A stretch of DNA of 64,000 bases from Rhodocyclaceae bacterium. GTDB taxonomy: Bacteria > Pseudomonadota > Gammaproteobacteria > Burkholderiales > Usitatibacteraceae. The stretch covers positions 17,372 through 81,371 of the forward strand of contig JADCJC010000024.1 in assembly GCA_020247395.1 (NCBI GenBank). Reading direction: 5' to 3'. Numbering within the stretch: position 1 is the stretch's first letter; each line of letters begins with the position of its first letter. This document shows, in pieces, positions 7,428-16,671 of this stretch. Under the pieces are notes generated by a model that did no database searches, was not told where the DNA came from, and saw only the letters and a list, made by a program, of their open reading frames with translations. The position numbers were made by a program, and so were the translations under genes.

Positions 7428-9617
7428 ATGAAGCATCGTTTTCGTACTAAATTGCAAACTTTTGTATCGATGATCGGCGCAACGCTGGCAATGCAGGTCA
7501 GTCTACTGTGCGCCGAGACCGCTGCGCAGTTGCCGCCTTCTACGAGTTCCTCTATGCCCTCCAAACCGTCTGCCCCGTCCGCGCCACCCGTCGCAAAAAA
7601 AGTTCCCAGAACATTTGAAAACTTTGGCGATAAACGAATCGACGATTATTTCTGGTTGCGTGAGAAGTCGGATCCGGCGGTCGTTGAGTATTTGAAGGCG
7701 GAAAATGCCTATTTGGATTCAGTCATCGGTCACTTGAAGCCGTTCCAGGAAACACTTTACAAGGACATGCTTGGTCGCATCAAAGAAACGGACGACAGCG
7801 TACCGTATATCATGCGCGGTTACTGGTACATCACCAAAACTGAGGAAGGCAAACAGTACTCGATCTATACTCGCCGCAAGGCAACGCTGGAAGCCAAAGA
7901 AGAAATAATGCTCGATGGTAATGAGCTCGCCAAGGGCAAGGCGTTTATGTCCATCGGCAGCATGACCGTGAGCCCGGATAACAAGTGGCTGGCGTATTCG
8001 GTGGATTTCACCGGCTTTCGTCAATATACGCTCCAGTTCAAGAATCTCGAGACCGGTGAGGTTCTCGCCGACAAGATCGAACGAGTGACCTCTGTTGCAT
8101 GGGCAAACGACAACAAGACGATCTTCTATGTGACGGAGGATGCAACGACAAAACGTTCCAATCAGCTATACCGTCACACACTTGGCGAAAAACAAGACAA
8201 GTTAATCTTCGAAGAGAAAGATGAGCTTTATAACATTGGTGTCGACTCGACTCGCAGCCGCGCTTATATCATCCTGACCAGTGAGTCTTCCGAGACTACG
8301 GAGCAGCGTATTCTCGACGCCAACAAGCCGGAAGGTGTGTTCGCCGTATACGCGAAGCGCAAAGAGAACATCAAGTATTACGTCGACCACCATGCCACTA
8401 CATTCCTGATTGTGACCAACGATACCGGTCGTAACTCTCGTCTGGTGATGGCACCGGTTAGCTTGAAGGCGGACACCAAGAGCTGGAAAGAGATCATTCC
8501 TCATCGCAAGGATGTGAAGCTCGACGGCGTGGATGTCTTTAAGGACTATTTTGTTGCCGTCGAAAAGAAGGGCGGCCTGCCGCAGCTTCGTGTATTCGAT
8601 ATGAAGACGATGAAGCCACACGATATCGCCTTTCCAGAGGCGGCTTACGACGCCACACCCGGCCAAAATGCGGAGTTTGACAACAAGTTATACCGTTTCA
8701 ACTACGGTTCGCTGGTCACACCCAATTCCGTGTTTGACTACGACGTTGCAAAACGTGAGCGAATCCTGAAAAAACAACAGCCCGTCCTAGGTGGCTACAA
8801 TGCAGCCGATTATCAAGTCGAACGCATCATGGCCACAGCCAAGGATGGCGTGAAAGTGCCAATTTCGCTGGTCTACAAGAAGTCCTTGCGTAAACCCGGC
8901 GTGCCGCAGCCAACTCTTCTCTACGGCTATGGCTCGTACGGCTTTGCCTTGCCGCTCGCGTTTCGCTCCAGCCGCCTCGCGCTGCTTGATCGCGGCATGG
9001 TGTATGCCATCGCGCACGTTCGCGGCGGCGGCGACATGGGCAAGCAGTGGCACGACGACGGCAAGATGATGAAGAAAATGAACACCTTCACTGACTTCAT
9101 TTCGACCGCTGAACATTTAATTCAGCAAAAATACACGGCACCATCGATGCTCGCCATCCAAGGAGGCAGCGCGGGAGGACTGCTGATGGGGGCGGTGACG
9201 AATCTACGGCCCGAGTTATTCAAGGCAGTGGTATCGCAGGTGCCGTTTGTTGATGTCATGAATACGATGCTTGATGCGACATTGCCGCTCACGGTCGGTG
9301 AGTATCTGGAATGGGGTAACCCGAATCAGGAGAAGGCTTACAATTACATGCGCAGTTATTCACCTTACGACAACTTGAAGCGCGGCGCTTATCCTGCGAT
9401 GTTGGTTGAGACGTCTCTCAACGATAGCCAAGTGATGTACTGGGAACCAGCCAAGTATGTTGCCAAGTTGCGTACTCTGAAAACCGACAATAACCCGCTG
9501 TTGCTGAAGACCAATTTGGACGCCGGTCATGGCGGTGCGTCCGGTCGTTACGATTACCTGAAGGAAATTGCCATCACCTACTCGTTCGTCCTCTGGCAAC
9601 TTGGTATCGAAAAATAA
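7428..9617 (+). CDS. exported S9 prolyl-oligopeptidase family peptidase, oligopeptidase B-like
   Basis: A 729-residue serine peptidase. An N-terminal signal-like stretch (about 1-30) and a Pro/Ser-rich linker (to about 60) precede a seven-bladed propeller (about 70-450) and an alpha/beta hydrolase domain. The catalytic triad is Ser581 (GGSAGG), Asp666 (SLNDSQV) and His701 (DAGHGG). The YGYGSYGFAL and HVRGGGDMGKQWHDDGK segments are typical of oligopeptidase B (PtrB), which cuts small peptides after Lys/Arg. Classical PtrB is cytosolic and lacks the leader, so this one is probably periplasmic. It stands alone, divergent from msrC. Confidence 0.88.
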   Translation: MKHRFRTKLQTFVSMIGATLAMQVSLLCAETAAQLPPSTSSSMPSKPSAPSAPPVAKKVPRTFENFGDKRIDDYFWLREKSDPAVVEYLKAENAYLDSVIGHLKPFQETLYKDMLGRIKETDDSVPYIMRGYWYITKTEEGKQYSIYTRRKATLEAKEEIMLDGNELAKGKAFMSIGSMTVSPDNKWLAYSVDFTGFRQYTLQFKNLETGEVLADKIERVTSVAWANDNKTIFYVTEDATTKRSNQLYRHTLGEKQDKLIFEEKDELYNIGVDSTRSRAYIILTSESSETTEQRILDANKPEGVFAVYAKRKENIKYYVDHHATTFLIVTNDTGRNSRLVMAPVSLKADTKSWKEIIPHRKDVKLDGVDVFKDYFVAVEKKGGLPQLRVFDMKTMKPHDIAFPEAAYDATPGQNAEFDNKLYRFNYGSLVTPNSVFDYDVAKRERILKKQQPVLGGYNAADYQVERIMATAKDGVKVPISLVYKKSLRKPGVPQPTLLYGYGSYGFALPLAFRSSRLALLDRGMVYAIAHVRGGGDMGKQWHDDGKMMKKMNTFTDFISTAEHLIQQKYTAPSMLAIQGGSAGGLLMGAVTNLRPELFKAVVSQVPFVDVMNTMLDATLPLTVGEYLEWGNPNQEKAYNYMRSYSPYDNLKRGAYPAMLVETSLNDSQVMYWEPAKYVAKLRTLKTDNNPLLLKTNLDAGHGGASGRYDYLKEIAITYSFVLWQLGIEK

Positions 9618-9638
9618 CGCCTGCAGTGGGGCCAGTGA

Positions 9639-9698
9639 GGCTCACGTCGGGATGCCTTCTGACGTCAGTTAAGCTGGGCCCGCATCCCGACGCGAGCC
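9639..9698. repeat. long intergenic inverted repeat
   Basis: Two 17-base arms (9639-9655 and 9682-9698) pair with one mismatch around a 26-base loop that itself contains the palindrome TGACGTCA. It lies between the oligopeptidase stop and the EamA start. There is no T-run after it, so a simple intrinsic terminator is unlikely; an mRNA-stabilising or REP-like element is possible. Confidence 0.7.
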
Positions 9699-9730
9699 GA
9701 ATGACTGGTTCACGGCGCAGTATCTTTGAA

Positions 9731-10621
9731 ATGCACTTTTCTAATCTTCAGTTGTTTAGCGTTTGTGTCCTCATTTGGGGCTCAACTTGGGTTGTCATTA
9801 CCTTTCAGCTGGGTGAAGTCGCTCCGGAGCTTTCGGTCGCCTATCGTTTTTTGATCGCTGCCGCAGCATTGTTTGTGTTCTGCCGGTGGCGTGGATACGG
9901 ACTCAGATTTGCGGCCAGCGGCCACCGGGATTTGTTCATTTTTGGCGCTGGCATGTTCTGCGTCAGCTATATTTTTGTGTATCACGCGGAGCTCTATATT
10001 GTCTCCGGCATGGTGGCGGTTGCGTACTCGGCCAGTCCGATGATCAACATGTGGGCGTCGCGTTTGTTCTTCGGCACACCGATCACTGCCCGTGTCAGTG
10101 TTGCCGCCGCCCTGGGCATTATCGGAATCGTCTGCGTGTTTGGAGAGGAGTTCAGCAAAATTTCCGCGAGCCGAAATCTTGAACTTGGCGTGCTGTTTAC
10201 CGTGCTGTCGGTGCTCGCCTCCAGCGTTGGTAGCATGGTGGCGATGCGGACGCAAAAACGCAGATTTGCCACCTGGCCATCGATGGCGTGGGGCATGCTC
10301 TACGGCGGCGTACTGGCGTTTGTATACGCCGTGGCGGTTGGTAGACCGATCACCATGGACTGGAGTCCATCGTATGTTGCTGCATTGCTTTATCTCGCGC
10401 TGTTCGGTTCCATTATTACCTTTGGCTGTTACCTTACCCTGCTCAAGCGCATCGGTGCGGCGCAGTCTTCTTATGTCGGGGTGATGGTGCCCGTTGTGGC
10501 GCTCGTAGTGTCGTTTTTCTTTGAGAAGTTTGCCTGGGGCTGGATGACTACCCTCGGCGTGGCGCTACTGTTGGCGGGTAATGTCTTGATGTTGCGCTCA
10601 CCACCGGTCCCGCACCATTAG
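9731..10621 (+). CDS. EamA/DMT-family transporter
   Basis: A 296-residue integral membrane protein with about ten hydrophobic helices arranged as two EamA repeats (about 6-140 and 155-290). The early IWGSTWVVI motif is typical of drug/metabolite transporters of the RhaT/YdcZ group. The substrate is unknown. ATG 9731 is chosen because the hydrophobic protein begins directly after it; upstream in-frame starts (9626, 9701) would add a polar leader crossing the inverted repeat. The stop overlaps that of the convergent NTF2-like gene. Confidence 0.85.
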   Translation: MHFSNLQLFSVCVLIWGSTWVVITFQLGEVAPELSVAYRFLIAAAALFVFCRWRGYGLRFAASGHRDLFIFGAGMFCVSYIFVYHAELYIVSGMVAVAYSASPMINMWASRLFFGTPITARVSVAAALGIIGIVCVFGEEFSKISASRNLELGVLFTVLSVLASSVGSMVAMRTQKRRFATWPSMAWGMLYGGVLAFVYAVAVGRPITMDWSPSYVAALLYLALFGSIITFGCYLTLLKRIGAAQSSYVGVMVPVVALVVSFFFEKFAWGWMTTLGVALLLAGNVLMLRSPPVPHH

Positions 10622-11094
10622 TGCTGCGGGTATTTGGCCATAAACTGATCCAGCGAAGCCGCCGCCTTTTTGCGCATCATCGCTTTCAATGGCCACGACC
10701 AGCCGAACAATAGCCCCAACCGGCCGAGTGCCTGTCTCGACCACTTCCAGAACGGAAATCGATCGACGTGCCGAACGATAAGCCCGTCACGAAATGCGAA
10801 CGACGCTTGAATACGATTGACCACCGGGCGCCCTGTTTGTGAAAACGTATAACGCGCCTCCCACGTGGCACGTCCGCCATCATCGTCCGCCGAGGCTTCC
10901 AGCAGCGTCAGTTCAAGATCCTTGCCGCGAGAGACCAACATCCGCCACATGCCGCTGGCCTCGGCACCCTTTAGCATCAGAAAGATCGGATCGCTGAAGG
11001 AAACATCCGGGTGATAACACTCCGCCATCGCGCTAGCGTCGTGGTTGGCGAAAGCGGAATAGAAGCGCCGTATACATTGCTCATTTGGGTGCAC
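10618..11094 (-). CDS. NTF2-like (SnoaL-type) protein
   Basis: A 158-residue cone-fold protein of the nuclear transport factor 2/SnoaL superfamily. The start NEQCIRRFYSAFANHDASAMAEC followed by YHPDVSFSDPIF is the classic pattern. Members serve as ketosteroid-isomerase-like enzymes or ligand-binding proteins; the function here is unknown. GTG 11094 is preferred (GGGGA 5 bases upstream); TTG 11115 is in frame. The 5' end overlaps the DUF1569 gene and the 3' end overlaps the convergent EamA stop, an unusually compact arrangement. Confidence 0.78.
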   Translation of the reverse strand: MHPNEQCIRRFYSAFANHDASAMAECYHPDVSFSDPIFLMLKGAEASGMWRMLVSRGKDLELTLLEASADDDGGRATWEARYTFSQTGRPVVNRIQASFAFRDGLIVRHVDRFPFWKWSRQALGRLGLLFGWSWPLKAMMRKKAAASLDQFMAKYPQH

Positions 11095-11593
11095 GAAAGT
11101 CCCCGTGGATACCAAACGCCGTCAGATGGTAATCAAGATGCAAAAACATGTACTGCCCCCATTCGGACTTCGACAAACGTCCGAACACTGGGTGCGGCAT
11201 CAGAGTGCCTTCCTGCCACCGCGCCTCGAAGGTCTTGAGGAGTTCAACAAGTTCGGCATGGTCCAATTCAAATGTGGTGGGAGACTTGGCACCGATGAAC
11301 TCTGTCAATGCGGCAGGTGATCGAGGTGCGCGCTCTGGCCACGGAAACACATGAAATACCAACCATTTAAGAATGGTGCGCTGTAAAAAACCAGATCGCT
11401 CATGAGACGCTTGTAACCCGCAAACTTCGCGCAGGTTGTTATTCAAGTGACAAATGAGCTGATGTCCCGTCACTCGCCGATCAAGCGACGTCATTGACGG
11501 CTCGATATGTTCGATGCGGCGAAACAGAATATTGCGTTCTTGGGTTTTGAAGTAATCGGTCATCGGCCGGAAAAGTTGATCTGGCGCAACCAT
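11081..11593 (-). CDS. DUF1569 (DinB-like four-helix) protein
   Basis: A 170-residue protein. The C-terminal block HPVFGRLSKSEWGQYMFLHLDYH and the N-terminal HLNNNLREVCG are typical of DUF1569, a branch of the DinB/YfiT metal-binding four-helix bundle. Candidate metal ligands are the His of HLNNN and the two His of HLDYH. Relatives act in thiol-dependent or damage-response chemistry, but no reaction is established. It overlaps the NTF2-like gene and is probably cotranscribed with it. ATG 11593 is used; ATG 11563 is also possible. Confidence 0.78.
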   Translation of the reverse strand: MVAPDQLFRPMTDYFKTQERNILFRRIEHIEPSMTSLDRRVTGHQLICHLNNNLREVCGLQASHERSGFLQRTILKWLVFHVFPWPERAPRSPAALTEFIGAKSPTTFELDHAELVELLKTFEARWQEGTLMPHPVFGRLSKSEWGQYMFLHLDYHLTAFGIHGDFRAPK

Positions 11594-11672
11594 TGTACTT
11601 GACTATCATCATGGCATAACCACCGCATCGGGTACCATACTTGGGCACAAACCAACAAGATAGGGAAAGACG

Positions 11673-13343
11673 ATGCTGAGTGATATCGAAATCGCGCAAC
11701 AAGCGTCGATGAGGAAAATATACGAAATCGCCGATGGCCTGGGAATTCCGCAAGACGCGCTACAGCCCTATGGCCATTACAAGGCCAAGGTATCGCTGGA
11801 GTACGTGGATAGCCTCAAACACCAGAAAAACGGCAGGCTCATCCTCGTTACCGCGATCTCCCCTACGCCGGCTGGTGAAGGCAAGACCACGACGACCGTC
11901 GGCCTCGGCGATGCGCTCAATCACATCGGAAAAAAGGCGATTATTTGCCTGCGTGAGCCGTCGCTCGGGCCCGTGTTTGGCATGAAGGGCGGCGCGGCTG
12001 GCGGCGGCTATGCCCAAGTCGTGCCGATGGAGGATATCAACCTGCACTTTACGGGCGACTTCAACGCGATCGCGCTCGCCAACAATCTGCTCGCGGCGTT
12101 GATTGACAACCACATTAACCACGGCAATGAGCTTGGATTCGACGTACGTCGGGTCACCTGGAAACGCGTGATGGATATGAATGATCGCGCGTTGCGCGAT
12201 ATCACCATCGCCCTTGGCGGCCCCGGCAATGGTTATCCCCGTCAAGACGGATTTGATATCGTTGTGGCCTCTGAAATCATGGCGATCTTTTGTTTGGCAA
12301 CCTCCCTGAAGGACCTCAAAGCGCGCATCGCCAAGATTGTGGTGGGTTATACGAAGGAGCTTAAACCGATCCTTGCGAAAGACTTGCATGCGCAGGGGGC
12401 GATGACGGCATTACTCAAGGACGCGCTGCTGCCGAATTTGGTCCAAACGCTGGAAAACAATCCCGCCTTTATCCACGGCGGGCCGTTTGCCAACATTGCA
12501 CACGGCTGCAACTCGGTCATTGCCACCCAAACGGCGTTGAAACTTGGTGACTACGTCGTTACCGAGGCGGGTTTTGGCGCGGACCTTGGGGCTGAGAAAT
12601 TCATCAATATTAAGTGCCGAAAATCCGGGCTAAGGCCCGATGCAGTGGTGATCGTTGCGACACTGCGCGCGCTGAAGTTTCATGGCGGCGTGGATGTGAA
12701 GGAGGTCTCCAACGAGAATCTCGCCGCACTCGAAAAGGGTATCGTCAATCTGCAACGTCACGTTGACAATGTGATGAACAACTATGGTCTGCCCTGCATC
12801 GTTAGCGTGAATCATCGTACGCACGACACGCAAGCCGAGGTTGCGCTACTGATGGACCGTGTCGGTAAATTGGGTTGCAAAGTCGTGATTGCGAAGCACT
12901 GGGCCGATGGCGGCAAAGGGGCCACGGAAGTCGCCAAAGAGGTTGTTGCGCTTTGTGAGCAGCCCAGCAGCTTCAAATTTGTCTATCCCGACGAAATGCC
13001 GCTTTGGGACAAGATGAAGACCATCGCTACAAAGATTTACGGTGCGTCCGATATTGCGGCCGACAACAAGATTCGCGGTCAAATCAAGAAGCTTCAGGAT
13101 GACGGCTACGGGCACTATCCGGTGTGTGTGGCCAAAACGCAGTATTCATTCTCAACTGATGCGGCCCTTCGTGGCGCTCCGTCGAAACATATTGTGACGA
13201 TCCGCGAAGTGCGCTTAGCGGCGGGAGCTGAGTTTATCGTCATGATTTGTGGCGATGTCATGACCATGCCAGGACTACCGAAAGTACCTTCGGCCGCTGC
13301 AATTGACGTCGATGACAATGGCAGGATTGTCGGTTTATTTTGA
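11673..13343 (+). CDS. fhs: formate-tetrahydrofolate ligase
   Basis: A 556-residue cytosolic enzyme that joins formate to tetrahydrofolate at the cost of ATP, giving 10-formyl-THF. The P-loop [18 protein letters not shown] lies near residues 62-79, and the FTHFS signatures [15 protein letters not shown] ([15 protein letters not shown]) and [10 protein letters not shown] are visible. Length equals the family norm. A ribosome site AGGGAAAG precedes ATG 11673. The gene is alone on its strand between DUF1569 and the convergent DUF456 gene. It is one of several formate-handling genes in the window, with oxc/frc and the formate dehydrogenase. Confidence 0.97.
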   Translation: MLSDIEIAQQASMRKIYEIADGLGIPQDALQPYGHYKAKVSLEYVDSLKHQKNGRLILVTAISPTPAGEGKTTTTVGLGDALNHIGKKAIICLREPSLGPVFGMKGGAAGGGYAQVVPMEDINLHFTGDFNAIALANNLLAALIDNHINHGNELGFDVRRVTWKRVMDMNDRALRDITIALGGPGNGYPRQDGFDIVVASEIMAIFCLATSLKDLKARIAKIVVGYTKELKPILAKDLHAQGAMTALLKDALLPNLVQTLENNPAFIHGGPFANIAHGCNSVIATQTALKLGDYVVTEAGFGADLGAEKFINIKCRKSGLRPDAVVIVATLRALKFHGGVDVKEVSNENLAALEKGIVNLQRHVDNVMNNYGLPCIVSVNHRTHDTQAEVALLMDRVGKLGCKVVIAKHWADGGKGATEVAKEVVALCEQPSSFKFVYPDEMPLWDKMKTIATKIYGASDIAADNKIRGQIKKLQDDGYGHYPVCVAKTQYSFSTDAALRGAPSKHIVTIREVRLAAGAEFIVMICGDVMTMPGLPKVPSAAAIDVDDNGRIVGLF

Positions 13344-13391
13344 TCGCGACCGGCTGCGCGGCTGGAAACTGCCTCCAGCGACCGACAGACC

Positions 13392-13889
13392 TTATTTGCC
13401 GAACGCGTGCGACACAATGAAGACACCGACCATGGCCAACGCAATCGCAAGTTTTGCCAGCGTACCGATTACCATTCCGAGCCAAGTTGCAAGACCGACG
13501 CGGCCAGCCTGACCGATTTGCTGGCGGGCAATGAGCTCTCCGGCGACCGCGCCGATGAACGGTAACACCAACAGTCCCCATAAGCCGGAGAACACACCAA
13601 GCAGGCTGCCAATGCCCGCACCAACTAACGAGAGTTTAGAAGCCCCCGCTCGTTTAGCCCCCAACAGAGTGGCGACAAAATCGGCGGCGATGGCGACCGC
13701 AGTAAGCACGCCAAGAATGGTGAGTGTTGGCCAGCCGATACGCTCGAAGTTCCCGATGTAGGCTGCGAGAAACAGCCCACCAAAAACAAGTGGCACACCC
13801 GGCAGTGCCGGCAGAAAGGTGCCTGCGAGGCCGATCAATACCAGTAGTGCTGCCAGCGCCCATAATGCGTATGCGAGGTTGCCTTCCAT
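13392..13889 (-). CDS. DUF456 membrane protein
   Basis: A 165-residue hydrophobic protein with about four to five helices and the DUF456 hallmark GTFLPALPGVPLVFGGL near residues 23-39. Function is unknown; the family is small and membrane-embedded, and repeated Gly/Ala patterns suggest tight helix packing. ATG 13889 starts the hydrophobic part. The longer frame to 13973 would add a polar leader and is not preferred. It is convergent with fhs and divergent from glcD. Confidence 0.82.
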   Translation of the reverse strand: MEGNLAYALWALAALLVLIGLAGTFLPALPGVPLVFGGLFLAAYIGNFERIGWPTLTILGVLTAVAIAADFVATLLGAKRAGASKLSLVGAGIGSLLGVFSGLWGLLVLPFIGAVAGELIARQQIGQAGRVGLATWLGMVIGTLAKLAIALAMVGVFIVSHAFGK

Positions 13890-14070
13890 GTATTGATGTA
13901 TTGGCCGGTTGTTTATTGGTAGAAGTAGAGTCTGGCATATTGGCAAAGTTCCAACTTTGCTGCCGCGTTCCATTGCGCAACGCTGGGTAATAGCTGCTTA
14001 CGTAACGCCCCGATACGATCAGTTGGCGAATGGCCTATCATTGCAGCATAAGGAGAAGAAGGAGAAGAAT

Positions 14071-15585
14071 ATGGCTGCAGTACTGAACGATTCGCCAACC
14101 GATGAAGTCGCGCAAGACCGAAGCATTCATGCCAAACGACAGCAGCTAGCCAGAACACTTTCCCAGTTTTTGCCGGCCTCTGCCGTACTCACGGTCGCGG
14201 AAGATCTTCTGCCCTACGAGTGTGACGGGCTTTCGGTGTACCGGCAGCTACCGATGCTCGCCGCGCTACCCTCGACGACCGCAGAGGTTGAAAGCGTTAT
14301 GCGCGCCGCAAATGCGCAGAATGTAAAGGTGGTCGCACGCGGTTCCGGCACCGGCCTGTCCGGCGGCGCGACCCCGCTGGCAGACGGTCTGTTGCTATCA
14401 CTTGCCAAATTTAGTCAAATTGTGCGCGTTGATCCGCTTGCGCGTACCGCTCTGGTGCAACCCGGCGTCCGTAATCAAAAGATCTCGGAAGAGGTTGCAC
14501 ATCTGGCGCTGTATTACGCGCCCGATCCGTCGTCACAAATCGCCTGTTCTATCGGCGGCAATGTAGCGGAGAATTCAGGTGGTGTGCACTGTTTGAAGTA
14601 TGGCCTTACGGTACACAATATTTTGAAGCTCAATATTGTCACGGCCGACGGCGTGTCCGCGACCATTGGCTCTGATGCGCTCGATAGCCCCGGTTATGAT
14701 TTGCTCGCGCTGATGACAGGCTCCGAAGGCATGCTGGGAATTACCACCGAAGTGACCGTGAAGCTGACACCTAAGCCTCAACTGGCGCGCGTGGTGATGG
14801 CCAGTTTTGCCGATGTCGAGAAAGCGGGCGAAGCGGTCGCGGCAGTCATTGGTGCGGGGATCGTACCGGCTGGTTTGGAGATGATGGATAGACTCGCTAT
14901 TCACGCGGTCGAAGATTTTGTGCGGGCCGGATACGACATGGATGCGGCGGCAATTTTGCTCTGCGAATCTGACGGGACACCGGAGGAAGTCGAAGAAGAA
15001 ATTGCCAAGATGGAGTCGGTGATGAAGGCAGCAGGCGCGACCGCTTGTCGCGTATCTCGCGACGAAACTGAACGTATGAAATTCTGGTCGGGGCGCAAGG
15101 CAGCGTTCCCGGCGGTGGGAAGGATTTCGCCGGACTATTACTGCATCGATGGCTCAATACCGCGTGGCGCGTTGGCCCACGTGTTGCGACGGACTGACGA
15201 ACTATCCATCAAGTACGGACTTCGTTGCGCCAACGTTTTTCACGCCGGGGACGGCAATCTGCACCCGCTCATTCTGTTTGACGCCAACAAACCCGGCGAG
15301 CTAGAGAAGACTGAGGCGTTCTCCGCCGAGTTGCTGGAACTATGTATTGAAGTTGGCGGCACCATCACCGGAGAACACGGTGTGGGCATCGAGAAGATCA
15401 ATCAAATGTGCAGCCAATTCCATGACGCGGAACGGGAGGCATTTTTTGACGTCAAGCGGGCATTTGACCCGAAGATGTTGCTCAACCCCGGCAAGGCGAT
15501 TCCGTCATTGCACCGCTGTGCGGAGTACGGCCGTATGCGGGTCTCAGGCGGGGTAATGCCGCACGCGGATATCCCCCGTTTCTGA
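14071..15585 (+). CDS. glcD: glycolate oxidase FAD subunit GlcD
   Basis: A 504-residue FAD-linked oxidase of the VAO/PCMH family. The FAD-binding segment ARGSGTGLSGGATPL is near residues 89-103, GGNVAENSGGVHC near 162-174, and the C-terminal FHAGDGNLHPLILFD and GEHGVGIEK motifs bind substrate and flavin. GlcD oxidises glycolate (or D-lactate) to glyoxylate as the catalytic part of GlcDEF on the inner face of the membrane. A purine-rich AGGAGAAGAAGGAGAAG ribosome site fixes the start at ATG 14071. glcE follows after 2 bases. No glcC regulator or permease is adjacent. Confidence 0.96.
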   Translation: MAAVLNDSPTDEVAQDRSIHAKRQQLARTLSQFLPASAVLTVAEDLLPYECDGLSVYRQLPMLAALPSTTAEVESVMRAANAQNVKVVARGSGTGLSGGATPLADGLLLSLAKFSQIVRVDPLARTALVQPGVRNQKISEEVAHLALYYAPDPSSQIACSIGGNVAENSGGVHCLKYGLTVHNILKLNIVTADGVSATIGSDALDSPGYDLLALMTGSEGMLGITTEVTVKLTPKPQLARVVMASFADVEKAGEAVAAVIGAGIVPAGLEMMDRLAIHAVEDFVRAGYDMDAAAILLCESDGTPEEVEEEIAKMESVMKAAGATACRVSRDETERMKFWSGRKAAFPAVGRISPDYYCIDGSIPRGALAHVLRRTDELSIKYGLRCANVFHAGDGNLHPLILFDANKPGELEKTEAFSAELLELCIEVGGTITGEHGVGIEKINQMCSQFHDAEREAFFDVKRAFDPKMLLNPGKAIPSLHRCAEYGRMRVSGGVMPHADIPRF

Positions 15586-15587
15586 GT

Positions 15588-16667
15588 ATGGATGCCTTCA
15601 TTCGTTCGGTGCAAGAGCGCATTCTCGCAGCACATTCGAGCAAGTCGCCAGTCGTCATCCACGGTGGAAATACGAAGTCTTTCTATGGCGCAAAATCGAC
15701 TGGTGAGGCAATCGATGTGCGTGGTTACGCGGGCGTCATCGACTATCAGCCGCGCGAACTCGTGTTGACGGTTCGGGCCGGCACGCCGCTGGCGGAGATT
15801 GAGTCGCTGATGGATCAGGAGGGGCAAATACTGCCGTTCGAGCCCCCGCATTTTTCTGCCGGAGCCACCATCGGTGGAACGGTCGCGACCGGCCTCTCTG
15901 GCCCACGCCGTGCCTACGCGGGAGCGGTACGCGATTTTGTGTTGGGGACACGCATTATCAACGGTAAAGGCGAGGATCTCCGTTTCGGCGGGCGCGTGAT
16001 AAAAAATGTTGCGGGCTACGATGTGTCACGCTTGATGGTGGGCGCACTCGGCACACTCGGTGTGTTGCTTGATCTCAGCTTCAAGGTCTTGCCTAAACCC
16101 GCTTCAGAAGTGACTCTGCGCTTCGAAATGGACGAATCAAGCGCGATTCGCCGACTCAACGAGTGGGCGGGGCAACCCCTGCCACTGTCGGCCTCCTGGT
16201 GGCTTGATGGCGTCGCCATGGTACGACTCTCCGGTACCAATGCCGGCGTGGCGGCGGCAAAACAAAAGCTTGGCGGAGAACAGGTGTCTCACACTGAAGC
16301 GGCAGAGGTTTGGAGGTCGGTACGTGATCACCAGCATCCATTCTTTCAAACTGCCGAGCAAACATCGACGCCACTGTGGCGTTTGTCTGTGCCTGCGACC
16401 ACGTCTATGCTTGCGCTCGGTTCAAAACAGTTGCACGAGTGGGGCGGCGCGCTGCGGTGGCTGGCTGCAGATGTTGATGCAGACGCGCTGAGAGCAAAGA
16501 TTGCAGCCGTAGGCGGACACGCGACGTTGATGTACAAGCGTGGCAGCATGGCGAGGGCCTTTCATCCGTTAGAGGGCAAACTCGCGGAACTCAATCGAAA
16601 CCTCAAAGTCGCCTTCGACCCCGCCAATGTGTTGAATCGCGGCCGTCTCGACAACGTCTTAATCTAG
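15588..16667 (+). CDS. glcE: glycolate oxidase FAD-binding subunit GlcE
   Basis: A 359-residue FAD-binding protein related to GlcD but shorter, as usual for GlcE. The flavin-binding N-terminal part shows VIHGGNTKSFYG near residues 22-33, the PPHFSAGATIGGTVATGLSGPRR segment near 85-107, and GGRVIKNVAGYDVSRLMVGA near 135-152. It is needed for activity of the GlcDEF complex. It starts 2 bases after glcD and ends 4 bases before glcF, so translation of the three is probably coupled. Confidence 0.95.
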   Translation: MDAFIRSVQERILAAHSSKSPVVIHGGNTKSFYGAKSTGEAIDVRGYAGVIDYQPRELVLTVRAGTPLAEIESLMDQEGQILPFEPPHFSAGATIGGTVATGLSGPRRAYAGAVRDFVLGTRIINGKGEDLRFGGRVIKNVAGYDVSRLMVGALGTLGVLLDLSFKVLPKPASEVTLRFEMDESSAIRRLNEWAGQPLPLSASWWLDGVAMVRLSGTNAGVAAAKQKLGGEQVSHTEAAEVWRSVRDHQHPFFQTAEQTSTPLWRLSVPATTSMLALGSKQLHEWGGALRWLAADVDADALRAKIAAVGGHATLMYKRGSMARAFHPLEGKLAELNRNLKVAFDPANVLNRGRLDNVLI

Positions 16668-16671
16668 CGCC

